Under the pieces are notes generated by a model. The model saw nothing but the letters and a program-made list of their open reading frames with translations, had not been told where the DNA came from and did no database searches. A DNA stretch of 58,546 nucleotides from a virus, in the IMG/VR virus record IMGVR_UViG_3300032214_001472, positions 1-58,546 of that record; one strand, given 5' to 3'. How positions within the stretch are numbered: position 1 is the stretch's first letter; each line of letters starts with the position of its first letter. A program made the position numbers and the translations under genes. Of this stretch, positions 24,484 to 33,091 are shown one piece after another.

Positions 24484-25997
24484 TGGAAGAAAGTTCTTTA
24501 TATAATCCAGGGTTCCTGGGATCAGGTGGTTTTCATTGGTGGGTTGGGCAAATTGCTAGTGATGATACCTGGAGAGACAACATGCTCCCAGGAAAATATG
24601 CTAGGAAAGATCAAACTCCTGGATGGGGACGTAGGTATAAAGTAAGAATTATAGGACTTCACGATCAAGAGGAAACTACAATTCCTTCTGATCAACTTCC
24701 CTGGGCTCAAGTGATGTATCCCATCACTAGTGGTGGTGGACAGTCTAATGCTGGAGCTACATCACAATTAAGACAGGGTAATTTTGTTTTTGGATTTTTC
24801 TTAGATGGACAGGAGCAACAGGTTCCTGTTATCATGGGAGTTCTTGGCAGTAATGTACAAACTGCACTAGGAACTAAGATAGGGACTACAAAGACAAACT
24901 ATTCCTCAACTAGTGGATTTGCTACTCCTGCAAGTGGGAATAAAGATCCTTATATCAAAGTTCCTGATGAAGGATTAACCGTTGATAGATCGGAAGGAGT
25001 AACTAAGGAAAATGTTGATGCTGTTCATCAACAAAGTAACGCAGATACTAAAAGGAATGATCTCTATTTAAAGAAGACTGTATTAGTAAACATATGTGAT
25101 TTTCCTGGATCTGCCATGAAGGCGATTCAAACTATTATAGATGAACTTACTAAAGATGTTGATAAAATTTTGCAGGCAGCACAAAACTATATTGATGCAG
25201 TATCGACAGTTGTATCTGATATACAAAGACTGATATCAAATGCCGCCTGTGAAATTGCAAAGTACATGAAGATATTGTTTGATAAGTTAATGGAGTTTAT
25301 CTTAAAGACAACAAATAAATCATTAGCGCCAACAGTTGATTTACTTCAACCAAATCAAAGAAATCAATATTTTGATATTAAAAATACTTTCACAGAAATA
25401 ATCACCTGCATCTTTAACAATATTCTCAATAGTCTTTGCGGACAAATCCAACAGCAACTTGAAGAATCTATTAACATTAAAGATACTTATCCTTCAAATG
25501 GATCTCAAGCTGAAGAGTTTTCCAATAAAAAACCAAACGGATCTGGATATGCGACAAATACTCCCATATGCTCTGTAGAAAACTTAGTTGCAAAAGTAGT
25601 ATCTCAGAATAGCCAGGTAATTACCGAATCTGTAGATTCTTTCTTGACAAATATTAATGAATTTCTATCAGATATTCAGCAAGCTTTAGGAGAAGCTGGA
25701 CAATTTCTTTCTTCTATCAATCAAATTATTAGTAGCATTAGTTCATCAATTAGTGCTGCCTTAAATTTCATAAACACTAAACCAACTTTCTTTGGTTGTG
25801 ATTTGATGCCAGACTGTGCGGTATCTGATTACTATCAAATTCAATCTGGAGGAACTGCTGCAACTGAGTGTAATATCCCATTACTATCAAATATTGACGC
25901 TTCATTGCCTAAGTTTAGTGGTATTTCTGCTCCATCTTTTGGTGATGCTGATTTTGCAACACCATTTAGCAATCAAATTGATCTTAAGCTTTGCTAA
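24483..25997 (+). CDS. gp5: Baseplate hub/spike protein gp5 (OB-fold type, no lysozyme domain seen)
   Basis: 504 residues. The N-terminal 125 residues match the gp5 OB-fold: GGFHWWVGQIASDDTWRDNM, then GWGRRYKVRIIGLHDQEETT, LPWAQVMYPITSGGG, NFVFGFFLDGQEQQVPVIMG and VLGSN. The middle and C-terminal parts are helical and Asn/Ser/Ile-rich (ITTIDELTKDV-type helices, IISSISSSISAALNF). I see no T4-type lysozyme catalytic pattern. The peptidoglycan-cutting role may instead lie in the tape-measure-like protein at 19889-22909. Start overlaps the previous stop (TAATG). Confidence 0.83.
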   Translation: MEESSLYNPGFLGSGGFHWWVGQIASDDTWRDNMLPGKYARKDQTPGWGRRYKVRIIGLHDQEETTIPSDQLPWAQVMYPITSGGGQSNAGATSQLRQGNFVFGFFLDGQEQQVPVIMGVLGSNVQTALGTKIGTTKTNYSSTSGFATPASGNKDPYIKVPDEGLTVDRSEGVTKENVDAVHQQSNADTKRNDLYLKKTVLVNICDFPGSAMKAIQTIIDELTKDVDKILQAAQNYIDAVSTVVSDIQRLISNAACEIAKYMKILFDKLMEFILKTTNKSLAPTVDLLQPNQRNQYFDIKNTFTEIITCIFNNILNSLCGQIQQQLEESINIKDTYPSNGSQAEEFSNKKPNGSGYATNTPICSVENLVAKVVSQNSQVITESVDSFLTNINEFLSDIQQALGEAGQFLSSINQIISSISSSISAALNFINTKPTFFGCDLMPDCAVSDYYQIQSGGTAATECNIPLLSNIDASLPKFSGISAPSFGDADFATPFSNQIDLKLC

Positions 25998-26003
25998 TAA
26001 ATA
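25996..26003 (+). promoter_or_regulatory. Late promoter box AATAAATA
   Basis: Directly after the gp5 stop; 36 nt before the next ATG. Confidence 0.5.
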
Positions 26004-26038
26004 ATTTTAATAACAGAAGAGAATTGATATAATACACA

Positions 26039-29000
26039 ATGCCAAGCAATTTTAATGCTCCACTAAATAGAGATCAAATTAAAATTGGATATATAGATCC
26101 TAAATTAGGATTTGTTGATGGAGTTTCTATTTGTGAAGCAAATAATTATGCGCAAAAAAATCCAGGCACTACCTTTATTGTTAGAAAAAATAGAGGAAAA
26201 ATTGAGTTTCTAACCATTAATGAAGTTAATAGATTAAATACTGATATTTTAGTAACAGATACCAATAGTTGTCCTGGAATACAAACCTTCAAAGAATGTG
26301 GACCTCCAACAATTAATTTCTTTGGTGGAGGAGGAATTGCTGCAGCAGGAAATCCAATTATAGGTTCAGATGGAGCTATTCTTGGAGTAGACTTAATTTC
26401 TGGGGGATATGGATATCAATATGCTCCACTTATTGGTGTGCAGGATGATTGTTATTATGGTAGTGGAAGCAAACTCGTAGCTGTTCTAGGAACAACTGTT
26501 GATGAATATGAAGTCTTTACTGATGAAGAAGACTTTGAGGAGTATGAAATATGTGATGATACTGAAGAAGGATATGGGACACGATGGGGTCCTAATGGGG
26601 AAGACTTAGGATCTTGGGATCCTACAAAATACACCAACACGTATGAGGATCCTATTAGAAAGGAGATTGAGAAATATCAAAAATATTTACTGTCAGAAAA
26701 TAATCCATTCTTTACAACAAGAAAAAATAAACCTTATTCTATTACGTCATCAAAGGGACAGACATTTTCAAATAAAATTGATGTAATTTGTCCAGCTAAT
26801 ATAAAAAAACCTGATGGTTCCTCTGCATGGAGTTCTTTCATGAACACCTATGCAATTTCTCCTGTTCCCCCATCAGATACTCCAGGAAGTGATTATGCGA
26901 ATGTAACCTTTAATATTGAGTATAATTTAGAGTTTCCATATGATGGAGATTATATTTTTAGAGGATCTTGTGATAATGAAGGAAAACTTTATATTGATGA
27001 TAATTTAGTTGGTGATTTACAAGGATTTGCAAATAGTCCAACAACGATTCAAAAAAAATATAATCGTGGAAAGCATAGCGTTAAGTTAGAATTAACCAAT
27101 AAACCTCTTCCATCATCACCAAAATCCACTGAGATTGTTGATTTTACAGTCTATGGACAGGGTGGAAGCACAAATACATTGGCATTCTCTTTTGTTTCTG
27201 AAGATGGTAAAGATTCTTTCACAATTAATGGGGCAAGAAAATCGAAGGAAACTAGAGTAGAAAAAATCAAGATACGTCCTGGAGTCCGTTATAAAGTAAC
27301 CTCAAAGGAAAATAATACAAAGTATAGAGTCACTGAGCAGGGATTAATTCAGCAAGGAACAAAAAATACTGAAGGTGGACTTGGAAGTTCAAATAAAATC
27401 TTTGCGGATTATACTGGATCCGCTAATGATAATGATGATATACAAGTTACTTCAAATCTTGGAAGATTTTTTTCAAGCAATAAAAGAAAAGCAAAAGGGG
27501 AAAACAAAAGAAGCACTTACGATCTTGTTTATGTTTATGATCCATCCACAGATACTCCATTACAAACTCCATTATTGGGAGTAATTGAAAACTCTTGGAA
27601 TCAAAATCCAATGGGAGTTTCTTTAACTATTGAATCTCCAAAAGCACCTATTCCTAAAGAACCTTTACCAACTCAAGAAGGTCCTTGTCCACCAAATCCT
27701 TTCTGGACGACTAGATTTCCTGGTGCGGCACAACAATGGTATCCTGTAGTTTATACTGCAGGAAATGCATGGAGTAAATTTACGAATCGCTATGCATTAT
27801 CTCCAGTTCCACCTTTAGACACTCCTGGTAGTGATAGAGCAGGTTTAACTTTTAAGAATTCTTGGACAATTGATGTTCCTTATGATGGTTACTATGGATT
27901 CAAAGGAACTGCAGATAATAAAGGAAAACTCTTTGTTGATGGTGAAAAGATAATAGATCTGCAGGGATTCAGAAACAATAACCCAACGATAACGAAGAAG
28001 TTTATAAGAAAAGGAAAGCATACTATAGAAATTGAGGTTTATAATCAACCAATAATTACGACAACAAATGTAAATCAAAAAATCTTTAGTACTAAAGATT
28101 GGCAATCTGCTTTACCTAAAGATACTGAGATTGATTTTACTGTCTATGGACAGGGTGGAAAAACTGACAACCTAGCCTTTACTTTTGTATCGGAAGATGG
28201 AAGACACACCTTTACTATCAATGGAGCACAAAAATCAAAACAAACTAGAGTTGAAAAGATTACCATATTGCCAAATGTAAATTATAAGGTAACTGCAAAA
28301 TCTGATTTAAAAGTCTTTAAATATTCTGAACAAGGATTAATTCAACAGGGAACAAAAAATAAAGAGGGTAGCATAGGAACTTCAAATAAAATCTTTGCAG
28401 ATCATATTGGATCCGCAAATGACAATAATGATATTCAGATTACTACAAATAGGGGATTATTTACTTCAAGTAATAAAAGAAAAGCGCCTAGTGGAAGAAG
28501 CACATATGATTTGATTTTCCGTTACGATTCTTCCTCTACAGTTTCTGCAAATCAAACAAGCACTTCTCAAATTACTTATCAAGGTCCAACTCTGTTCCAC
28601 CATATTCAGACTACTGGTGGTTCAAACGGAAAAGGTTGGGGAAGTTTTATGAATGATTATTCCGTTTCTCCAAAAGTTTTCAGAAGTATTTCTGACTCTG
28701 ACAGAAGAATTAACGGATTGCACACTTTGACTTGGAAAAATGTTACTTTCCCTGAGAGTGGTGATTATGATATCAAATTCCAAGCAGATAATATTGCTAT
28801 TTTAAAAATTGGTAATAAAGAAGTTCAAAGAACAACAAGTTTCTTTGGTGATCCTAATTTAATCAAAACTTATGTCTCAAAAGGATCTTATGATATTACA
28901 ATTGAACTTACAAATATTCCCGACAGAACAAATATATTTAAAAATAATCCAACAGGTGCAGCTCTCTTAATAGAAAGAATTGTAAATGTATCTGAAGCAT

Positions 29001-29719
29001 CTACTCAACAATCTTGGGCTGGAGGAAATCCTATGGCAGCTTCTGCTGTTATGATTCCACCCCCATGCAGAAGAAAGAGAAGTGGAAGAGGTGTAGTTGT
29101 CGATGTAATTGTTGAAGATCCTGGAAATGGATATCTGACTCCAACACCAGATCCAAACAACTATGATGTAATTTTAAAATTAAAAAATATTGTTGTAAAA
29201 AATCCAGGAATCAATTATAATTGTGGTGTAGATCAAATAGTAATTACTCCAAATAATGGAGTAAAACTTGATTATACTTGCGATTCATTCGGAAGAATTC
29301 AATCAGTTACTGTTTTGGATAAAGGTACTGGTGGATTTACTTCTTATCCTTCAATTACTATGCCTTCTGATACTGGAGTAAATGTAGAATTTGCTCCTGT
29401 TTTTGAAATTGTTCGAGATCCTATTGAAGCTCCTGCAAATCAAATTATCCAAGTTACTGATTTGGTTGGACTTAAGCAGACTGGATATATTGATGGAAGA
29501 TCTTACTACGGTGCTGTCTTCTATAAGGATGGACTTAAGTATGCAGGATACTATGAAACTCCAGGAAAACTTGTACAAGTTTACGATACTCTACAAGAAA
29601 GCATCACTGGAAGAGTTACAACTGCTCCAAGTGCTATTCCCAGATCTGGTACTGATGTTTCTAGCAATAATCCCCAACTTAATATTCCAGGAACTCCAAA
29701 TACAATATCAGAAACCTAA
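26039..29719 (+). CDS. Large virion protein with PA14-like repeats
   Basis: 1226 residues. N-terminal ~100 residues start PSNFNAPLNRDQIKIGYIDP. Then two long homologous units follow (about residues 255-510 and 570-840), each with a PA14-like segment (FPYDGDYIFRGSCDNEGKLY; VPYDGYYGFKGTADNKGKLF), a DFTVYGQGG linker, AFSFVSEDG or AFTFVSEDG, and EQGLIQQGTKN. A partial third unit follows (FPESGDYDIKFQADN). The C-terminal ~250 residues contain DVIVEDPGNGYLTP and GYIDGRSYYGAVFYKDGLKY. PA14 modules often bind carbohydrate, so host-surface binding near the baseplate is plausible but unproven. Located between gp5 and the spike-like gene. Confidence 0.72.
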   Translation: MPSNFNAPLNRDQIKIGYIDPKLGFVDGVSICEANNYAQKNPGTTFIVRKNRGKIEFLTINEVNRLNTDILVTDTNSCPGIQTFKECGPPTINFFGGGGIAAAGNPIIGSDGAILGVDLISGGYGYQYAPLIGVQDDCYYGSGSKLVAVLGTTVDEYEVFTDEEDFEEYEICDDTEEGYGTRWGPNGEDLGSWDPTKYTNTYEDPIRKEIEKYQKYLLSENNPFFTTRKNKPYSITSSKGQTFSNKIDVICPANIKKPDGSSAWSSFMNTYAISPVPPSDTPGSDYANVTFNIEYNLEFPYDGDYIFRGSCDNEGKLYIDDNLVGDLQGFANSPTTIQKKYNRGKHSVKLELTNKPLPSSPKSTEIVDFTVYGQGGSTNTLAFSFVSEDGKDSFTINGARKSKETRVEKIKIRPGVRYKVTSKENNTKYRVTEQGLIQQGTKNTEGGLGSSNKIFADYTGSANDNDDIQVTSNLGRFFSSNKRKAKGENKRSTYDLVYVYDPSTDTPLQTPLLGVIENSWNQNPMGVSLTIESPKAPIPKEPLPTQEGPCPPNPFWTTRFPGAAQQWYPVVYTAGNAWSKFTNRYALSPVPPLDTPGSDRAGLTFKNSWTIDVPYDGYYGFKGTADNKGKLFVDGEKIIDLQGFRNNNPTITKKFIRKGKHTIEIEVYNQPIITTTNVNQKIFSTKDWQSALPKDTEIDFTVYGQGGKTDNLAFTFVSEDGRHTFTINGAQKSKQTRVEKITILPNVNYKVTAKSDLKVFKYSEQGLIQQGTKNKEGSIGTSNKIFADHIGSANDNNDIQITTNRGLFTSSNKRKAPSGRSTYDLIFRYDSSSTVSANQTSTSQITYQGPTLFHHIQTTGGSNGKGWGSFMNDYSVSPKVFRSISDSDRRINGLHTLTWKNVTFPESGDYDIKFQADNIAILKIGNKEVQRTTSFFGDPNLIKTYVSKGSYDITIELTNIPDRTNIFKNNPTGAALLIERIVNVSEASTQQSWAGGNPMAASAVMIPPPCRRKRSGRGVVVDVIVEDPGNGYLTPTPDPNNYDVILKLKNIVVKNPGINYNCGVDQIVITPNNGVKLDYTCDSFGRIQSVTVLDKGTGGFTSYPSITMPSDTGVNVEFAPVFEIVRDPIEAPANQIIQVTDLVGLKQTGYIDGRSYYGAVFYKDGLKYAGYYETPGKLVQVYDTLQESITGRVTTAPSAIPRSGTDVSSNNPQLNIPGTPNTISET

Positions 29720-29747
29720 GTAAATAGTAGAAACAACGTGATTTATA

Positions 29748-30374
29748 ATGGCAACCCCACAAAATAGAAAAAATACAAGAATAGGTACTGATACTACTTC
29801 AACTTCGCAAAGAAATTATACTGCAACTCGATATGGTAATGATCACGGATCAATAAGCTTCGGACATCTTCATAAAAATGGAGATGTCACCTCAGATGTT
29901 TTACTTCAAGCGTCTGATGGTAGACATCATATCACTTTAGAAAAAGATGGGGATAAAAGAAAAGGATCTACGATTGTTGCAGCTCCTGGAAACTTTGCTC
30001 TTCGTTGTGGAGATGATAAAAGTGAAGCAGAAGATACCTGTTGGATTAATGCCGTAAATGGAAATATTCAACTTGTTGCCACTAAAGGAAAAATCATTCT
30101 TCAGGCAGAAGATGTAATTATTAAGGCGGTTGGTGAAGGTGGATCGAAAGGAAACATTTCACTAACTGCTACTGAATTGATTAAGATGGATGCTAAAAAA
30201 GTTTCCATTGATGCCAAGTCTCTATATAGATTGGCAACTCCTGGATCGGCAGAAATTGTTGCAAATACTTGTATGCAAATCTATAGTTCTATGATTCGTG
30301 GAGTAACTGATGCGGTTGCAGTTAGAGATTCTAAAGTTGGTGGGAAGAGATTCCAAAGTAAACAGCAAGGTTAA
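29748..30374 (+). CDS. Spike-like beta-helix protein (gp5 C-terminal type)
   Basis: 208 residues. The regular pattern TCWINAVNGNIQLVATKGKI, ILQAEDVIIKAVGEG and NISLTATELIKMDAKKVSID has short alternating beta strands, as in the triple-stranded needle of gp5 and VgrG. The N-terminal part is charged and His/Lys-rich (GSISFGHLHKNGD, DGRHHITLEKDGDKRK). It probably forms a trimeric needle under the gp5 hub, replacing the missing C-terminal needle of this gp5. Its C-terminus (GGKRFQSKQQG) is basic. Ribosome-binding site of the next gene (AAGGAGAAG) follows at once. Confidence 0.68.
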   Translation: MATPQNRKNTRIGTDTTSTSQRNYTATRYGNDHGSISFGHLHKNGDVTSDVLLQASDGRHHITLEKDGDKRKGSTIVAAPGNFALRCGDDKSEAEDTCWINAVNGNIQLVATKGKIILQAEDVIIKAVGEGGSKGNISLTATELIKMDAKKVSIDAKSLYRLATPGSAEIVANTCMQIYSSMIRGVTDAVAVRDSKVGGKRFQSKQQG

Positions 30375-30386
30375 GGAGAAGAAACA

Positions 30387-31172
30387 ATGGCATTTTTGAT
30401 GGATGATATTGCATCTGGTGGACAGGTGATGGTTGGAGCAGGTTCTCCAATTGCTTTAGGTGTAGGTCCTACAAAAATTAGAGGATCTGCATTTGTTGAA
30501 GGACCTCAGATTGTTGGTACAGCAGGGGAGTTTCCTGCGGTTTATGCTACTTTGATGGTTGGTCCTTTATCGAATAGTGATGCCACACAAGTTCCCATTC
30601 CTGGTGCAGTTTGTGGAATGAATAATTCTCCATATTCTCTTGTAGTTTCTGGAGATGCTGCAATTTTTGATAACTTGGATGCAAGTCAAAACATCTATGC
30701 AGGAAGAAATGTTGTTGCTCAGGGAGAAGTTATGTCTCGCTGTGGTACTCACATTCTTTCAGCAAAAAAGAATTTTGATATTCCTCACCCAAATAAACCT
30801 GGATGGAGACTTCGCCATACTTGTTTAGAGGGTCCTTCAAATGATGTATATGTAAGAGGAAGAGTTTTAAATAGAACTGAGATTGAGCTTCCTGAGTATT
30901 GGAAAGATTTAGTCGATCAAGATACTGTAAGCGTATCACTTACTCCTATTGGAGCACATCAGGATGTAATTGTGAAAAGAATTGATTCTGAAAAGGTTTA
31001 TCTTCAATCCAAGGGCGGAATGCCAATCAATTGCTTCTACCATATTTTTGGAGAAAGGAAGGACGGAGAAAGTTTAATAGCAGAATATGAAGGAGAAACT
31101 CCAGCAGATTACCCAGGAAATAATGAAGAATATTCTGTTGTTGGGTGGAATTATGATGTTCGTAAAAACTGA
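30387..31172 (+). CDS. Virion protein with repeat domain shared by next gene
   Basis: 261 residues. Residues 1-125 are Gly/Ala/Val-rich and beta-like (FLMDDIASGGQVMVGAGSPI). Residues about 127-250 hold a distinct domain: KNFDIPHPNKPGWRLRHTCL, EGPSNDVYVRGRV, ELPEYWKDLVD, SLTPIGAHQDVIV and NCFYHIFGERKDG. The same domain forms most of the following protein. Related domains (with HP, EGPE/ESPE, LPdYf and LTxIG motifs) occur in tail proteins of other phages. Likely a small structural piece near the spike; no enzyme motif. Confidence 0.65.
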   Translation: MAFLMDDIASGGQVMVGAGSPIALGVGPTKIRGSAFVEGPQIVGTAGEFPAVYATLMVGPLSNSDATQVPIPGAVCGMNNSPYSLVVSGDAAIFDNLDASQNIYAGRNVVAQGEVMSRCGTHILSAKKNFDIPHPNKPGWRLRHTCLEGPSNDVYVRGRVLNRTEIELPEYWKDLVDQDTVSVSLTPIGAHQDVIVKRIDSEKVYLQSKGGMPINCFYHIFGERKDGESLIAEYEGETPADYPGNNEEYSVVGWNYDVRKN

Positions 31173-31180
31173 GAAGAACT

Positions 31181-31801
31181 ATGACAGATTTTAATTTTAT
31201 ACCCCGTCAAGATGGAAGAAAAGCTTGTGATGGGGAATGGGAAGGTATTCCTACTTCAAATTGGAGATATCCCGTTTATCCCTGGACGGGAGATAGACAA
31301 TATCCAGACGATGCTTGTCCCATTAGAAGACATGATTATGTGCAGTGTACAGATCTAAAATGGGCTGGTGGCATCTTATCTGTAAAAGCTCCATATTGGG
31401 ATTCCAAGAAATCTTTTGATATTCCACACCCAACTAAAGATGGATATCGTCTTAGATATATTTGCCTTGAAGGACCTGAGGCAGAGGTATATTTAAGAGG
31501 TAAATTGGAGAATAATACTGTTATTCAACTTCCAGATTATTGGAGGGAGCTTGTTAATCCAGAAACAATAGGAGTAACCTTAACTTCTATTGGATCATAT
31601 CAAGAGTTGTTTGTGGAAAAGATTGAATGGGGAACTCGCATCATTGTTAAAAATAATGCAGGAGGAGCCATCAATTGCACATATGTTGTTTATGGTGAAA
31701 GAAAGGATGTTACTAAAAATATTGCAGAATATGAAGGAACAAGTCCTAACGATTATCCAGGAGACAACCGAGAGTACGTGATCAATGGGGGAAGGGCTTG
31801 A
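31181..31801 (+). CDS. Virion protein, paralogue of preceding gene's C-terminal domain
   Basis: 206 residues. After ~70 divergent residues (FNFIPRQDGRKACDGEWEGI) it carries the same domain: KKSFDIPHPTKDGYRLRYIC, LEGPEAEVYLRGKL, LPDYWRELVNPE, LTSIGSYQELFVEK and NCTYVVYGERKD. An 8-nt gap after the previous gene indicates a tandem duplication within one operon. A sigma-70-type -35 (TTGACA) overlaps its stop codon. Confidence 0.68.
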   Translation: MTDFNFIPRQDGRKACDGEWEGIPTSNWRYPVYPWTGDRQYPDDACPIRRHDYVQCTDLKWAGGILSVKAPYWDSKKSFDIPHPTKDGYRLRYICLEGPEAEVYLRGKLENNTVIQLPDYWRELVNPETIGVTLTSIGSYQELFVEKIEWGTRIIVKNNAGGAINCTYVVYGERKDVTKNIAEYEGTSPNDYPGDNREYVINGGRA

Positions 31802-31826
31802 CACGGGCAGCCCGCCCTGCTATGAT
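31798..31826 (+). promoter_or_regulatory. Sigma-70 early promoter, TTGACA-17-TATGAT, with internal palindrome
   Basis: -35 TTGACA at 31798-31803, a 17-nt spacer, and -10 TATGAT at 31821-31826. The spacer holds the GC-rich palindrome CGGGCAGCCCG (31804-31814), which stands out in this AT-rich genome and could be an operator. Transcription would begin near 31833 and read the two small genes that follow. Confidence 0.85.
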
Positions 31827-31852
31827 ACTTGGGTAATCACGAAACGAACCGA

Positions 31853-32035
31853 ATGCAAGGCGAGTACCTGTCCCGTTGTGTGGTAGATCCTCTCAAGCGC
31901 ACCGTCTACCTTTATTCCAGCGAAGGATCGGAAAAGCAAGTGTCCTGTGATACTGTTGATGAGTTTATGAGTGTACTAGACTTTGTTCGTAGTACACTTG
32001 ACGAAAGCACTCTTTCTTACGCAAATCCACTATGA
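31853..32035 (+). CDS. Small conserved cyanophage early protein
   Basis: 60 residues from ATG 31853 (MQGEYLSRCVVDPLKRTVYL, then SSEGSEKQVSCDTVDEFMSV). A TTG at 31829 would extend it, but lies inside the predicted start region of the promoter and is not needed. The sequence looks very like a small protein common in T4-like cyanophages. No function known. Coupled to the next gene by ATGA overlap. Confidence 0.72.
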   Translation: MQGEYLSRCVVDPLKRTVYLYSSEGSEKQVSCDTVDEFMSVLDFVRSTLDESTLSYANPL

Positions 32036-32211
32036 GGAAAGAAACAAGAGAATCAATGGAAATGCTCTTCACTGCAAAGTGGAACGTTCCAAAAGCGGCA
32101 GAGAACTGTAATCTCACTAATAAAGAAATGAAGATTACGTTCAACGAATACTGCCGTTTACATCCTCCAACTTATATGGTAGAATGTAACAGTCAACTCA
32201 GTTTACTCTGA
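32032..32211 (+). CDS. Small conserved cyanophage early protein
   Basis: 59 residues, starting RKETRESMEMLFTAKWNVPK and continuing AAENCNLTNKEMKITFNEYC. The pattern with helices around ENCNLTNKEMKITFNEY resembles a helix-turn-helix-like fold of a small DNA-binding protein, though this is only a guess. Its last codons are inside the terminator that follows. Confidence 0.65.
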   Translation: MRKETRESMEMLFTAKWNVPKAAENCNLTNKEMKITFNEYCRLHPPTYMVECNSQLSLL

Positions 32212-32218
32212 GTTTTTT
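32195..32218 (+). terminator. Rho-independent terminator
   Basis: AACTCAG (32195-32201) pairs with CTGAGTT (32208-32214) around a 6-nt loop, then T-run to 32218. It overlaps the stop codon of the small gene and precedes the tRNA-Leu gene by 2 nt. Confidence 0.85.
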
Positions 32219-32220
32219 AT

Positions 32221-32295
32221 GGGAGTGTAGCCCAATTGGCAGCAGGCAAATGACTTAAAATCATTACAGTGTGGGTTCGAGTCCCACCACTCCTA
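32221..32295 (+). tRNA. tRNA-Leu(UAA), short variable arm
   Basis: A complete cloverleaf: acceptor GGGAGTG with CACTCCT, D stem GCC/GGC, anticodon stem AATGA/TCATT with loop CTTAAAA (anticodon TAA), variable region ACAGT, T stem GTGGG/CCCAC with TTCGAGT loop. No CCA is encoded. The 5-nt variable region is unlike the long arm usual in leucine tRNAs. It reads the codon UUA, common in AT-rich phage genes. Confidence 0.85.
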
Positions 32296-32340
32296 TTAAA
32301 AGGTAAAGTTATATAAATAATATTAACTTTACCTTTTAAT
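32295..32340 (+). promoter_or_regulatory. 17-bp inverted repeat with late promoter in loop, upstream of HNH gene
   Basis: ATTAAAAGGTAAAGTTA (32295-32311) is the exact reverse complement of 32324-32340. The 12-nt loop contains a perfect late box TATAAATA (32312-32319). Read-through transcripts would fold this stem over the HNH start region, while late transcripts starting near 32325 would lack the left arm. It directly follows tRNA-Leu and ends 2 nt before the HNH ATG. Confidence 0.85.
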
Positions 32341-32342
32341 GT

Positions 32343-32798
32343 ATGTCTTCTAAATATACTGAAGAGCAATTTATAGAAGCAGTAAAAACTTCTACAAGTG
32401 TTCGTCAAGTCCTATCCAAAATAGGAGTTAAAGAAGCAGGAGGAAACTACAAAGTAGCAAGAGACAAAATTAAAAGATTAAATCTTGATACTTCACATTT
32501 CACTGGTATGGGTTGGTTGAAAGGACAAACTCATAAACATACAACTAAACCAATTGAATATTATTTAACAGAAGATTCTTATCATCAATCATACAAACTT
32601 AAATTAAGACTTATCGCAGAAGGTACAAAACAACACAGATGCGAAGAATGTGATATAATAGAGTGGAGAGGAAAACCTACTCCAATTGAATTGGACCATA
32701 TTAACGGGAACAATCGTGATAATCGTTTAGAAAATCTTCGTTTGCTATGTCCTAATTGCCACGCACAAACTCCTACCTATCGTGGTAGGAATAAATAA
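32343..32798 (+). CDS. HNH homing endonuclease 1
   Basis: 151 residues. N-terminal helices (TEEQFIEAVKTSTSVRQVLS) resemble a DNA-binding helix-turn-helix. The C-terminal HNH core has CEECDIIEW, then ELDHINGNNRDNRLENLRLL (catalytic Asp118-His119) and CPNCHAQTPT; four Cys form a zinc knuckle. It is a free-standing homing-type endonuclease inserted after tRNA-Leu. ATG 32339 is rejected because it hits a stop after four codons. Expression is probably late-only, as described for the hairpin. It is a distant paralogue of the HNH gene at 34057-34509. Confidence 0.9.
   Translation: MSSKYTEEQFIEAVKTSTSVRQVLSKIGVKEAGGNYKVARDKIKRLNLDTSHFTGMGWLKGQTHKHTTKPIEYYLTEDSYHQSYKLKLRLIAEGTKQHRCEECDIIEWRGKPTPIELDHINGNNRDNRLENLRLLCPNCHAQTPTYRGRNK
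32771..32790 (+). other. 7-bp inverted repeat at end of HNH gene
   Basis: TCCTACC pairs with GGTAGGA around TATCGT, within the last codons of the HNH gene. No T-run follows. It directly precedes a late box. Confidence 0.4.
32790..32797 (+). promoter_or_regulatory. Late promoter box AATAAATA
   Basis: Overlaps the HNH stop; 22 nt upstream of the next ATG. Confidence 0.5.
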
Positions 32799-32818
32799 AC
32801 AAAAGTAGGAAACATCCT

Positions 32819-33088
32819 ATGAAGTACAAAATTGATACCAGTTATTGTTGGTATGATAAAGGAACTCAAATTGTCCTTATGTACTTTATAAATCAAGTTC
32901 CGTTTACTTTTGACGAACTTCCAGATAATTCAATCTATGATCTGGAACTAGTAAAAATTGCAGATAACGAAAGAAGGTTTGAACCAGAGGATTTATATAA
33001 AACATCATTCTATTTGATTGATGAAGAATGTCATCCTATGTTGTTTGATCTTGAACTGGAAAATCCAGAAATGTTACCTGTAGACTAA
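32819..33088 (+). CDS. Small acidic hypothetical protein
   Basis: 89 residues (KYKIDTSYCWYDKGTQIVLM onward), rich in Asp, Glu, Leu and aromatic residues, with a late box and a TAGGAAAC site upstream. It lies between HNH gene 1 and tRNA-Thr. No family recognised. Confidence 0.6.
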   Translation: MKYKIDTSYCWYDKGTQIVLMYFINQVPFTFDELPDNSIYDLELVKIADNERRFEPEDLYKTSFYLIDEECHPMLFDLELENPEMLPVD

Positions 33089-33091
33089 TTT

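Noticed and set aside
31829-31852. TTG start for the small early gene
   Set aside because: It falls at or before the predicted transcription start of its promoter; ATG 31853 is sufficient.
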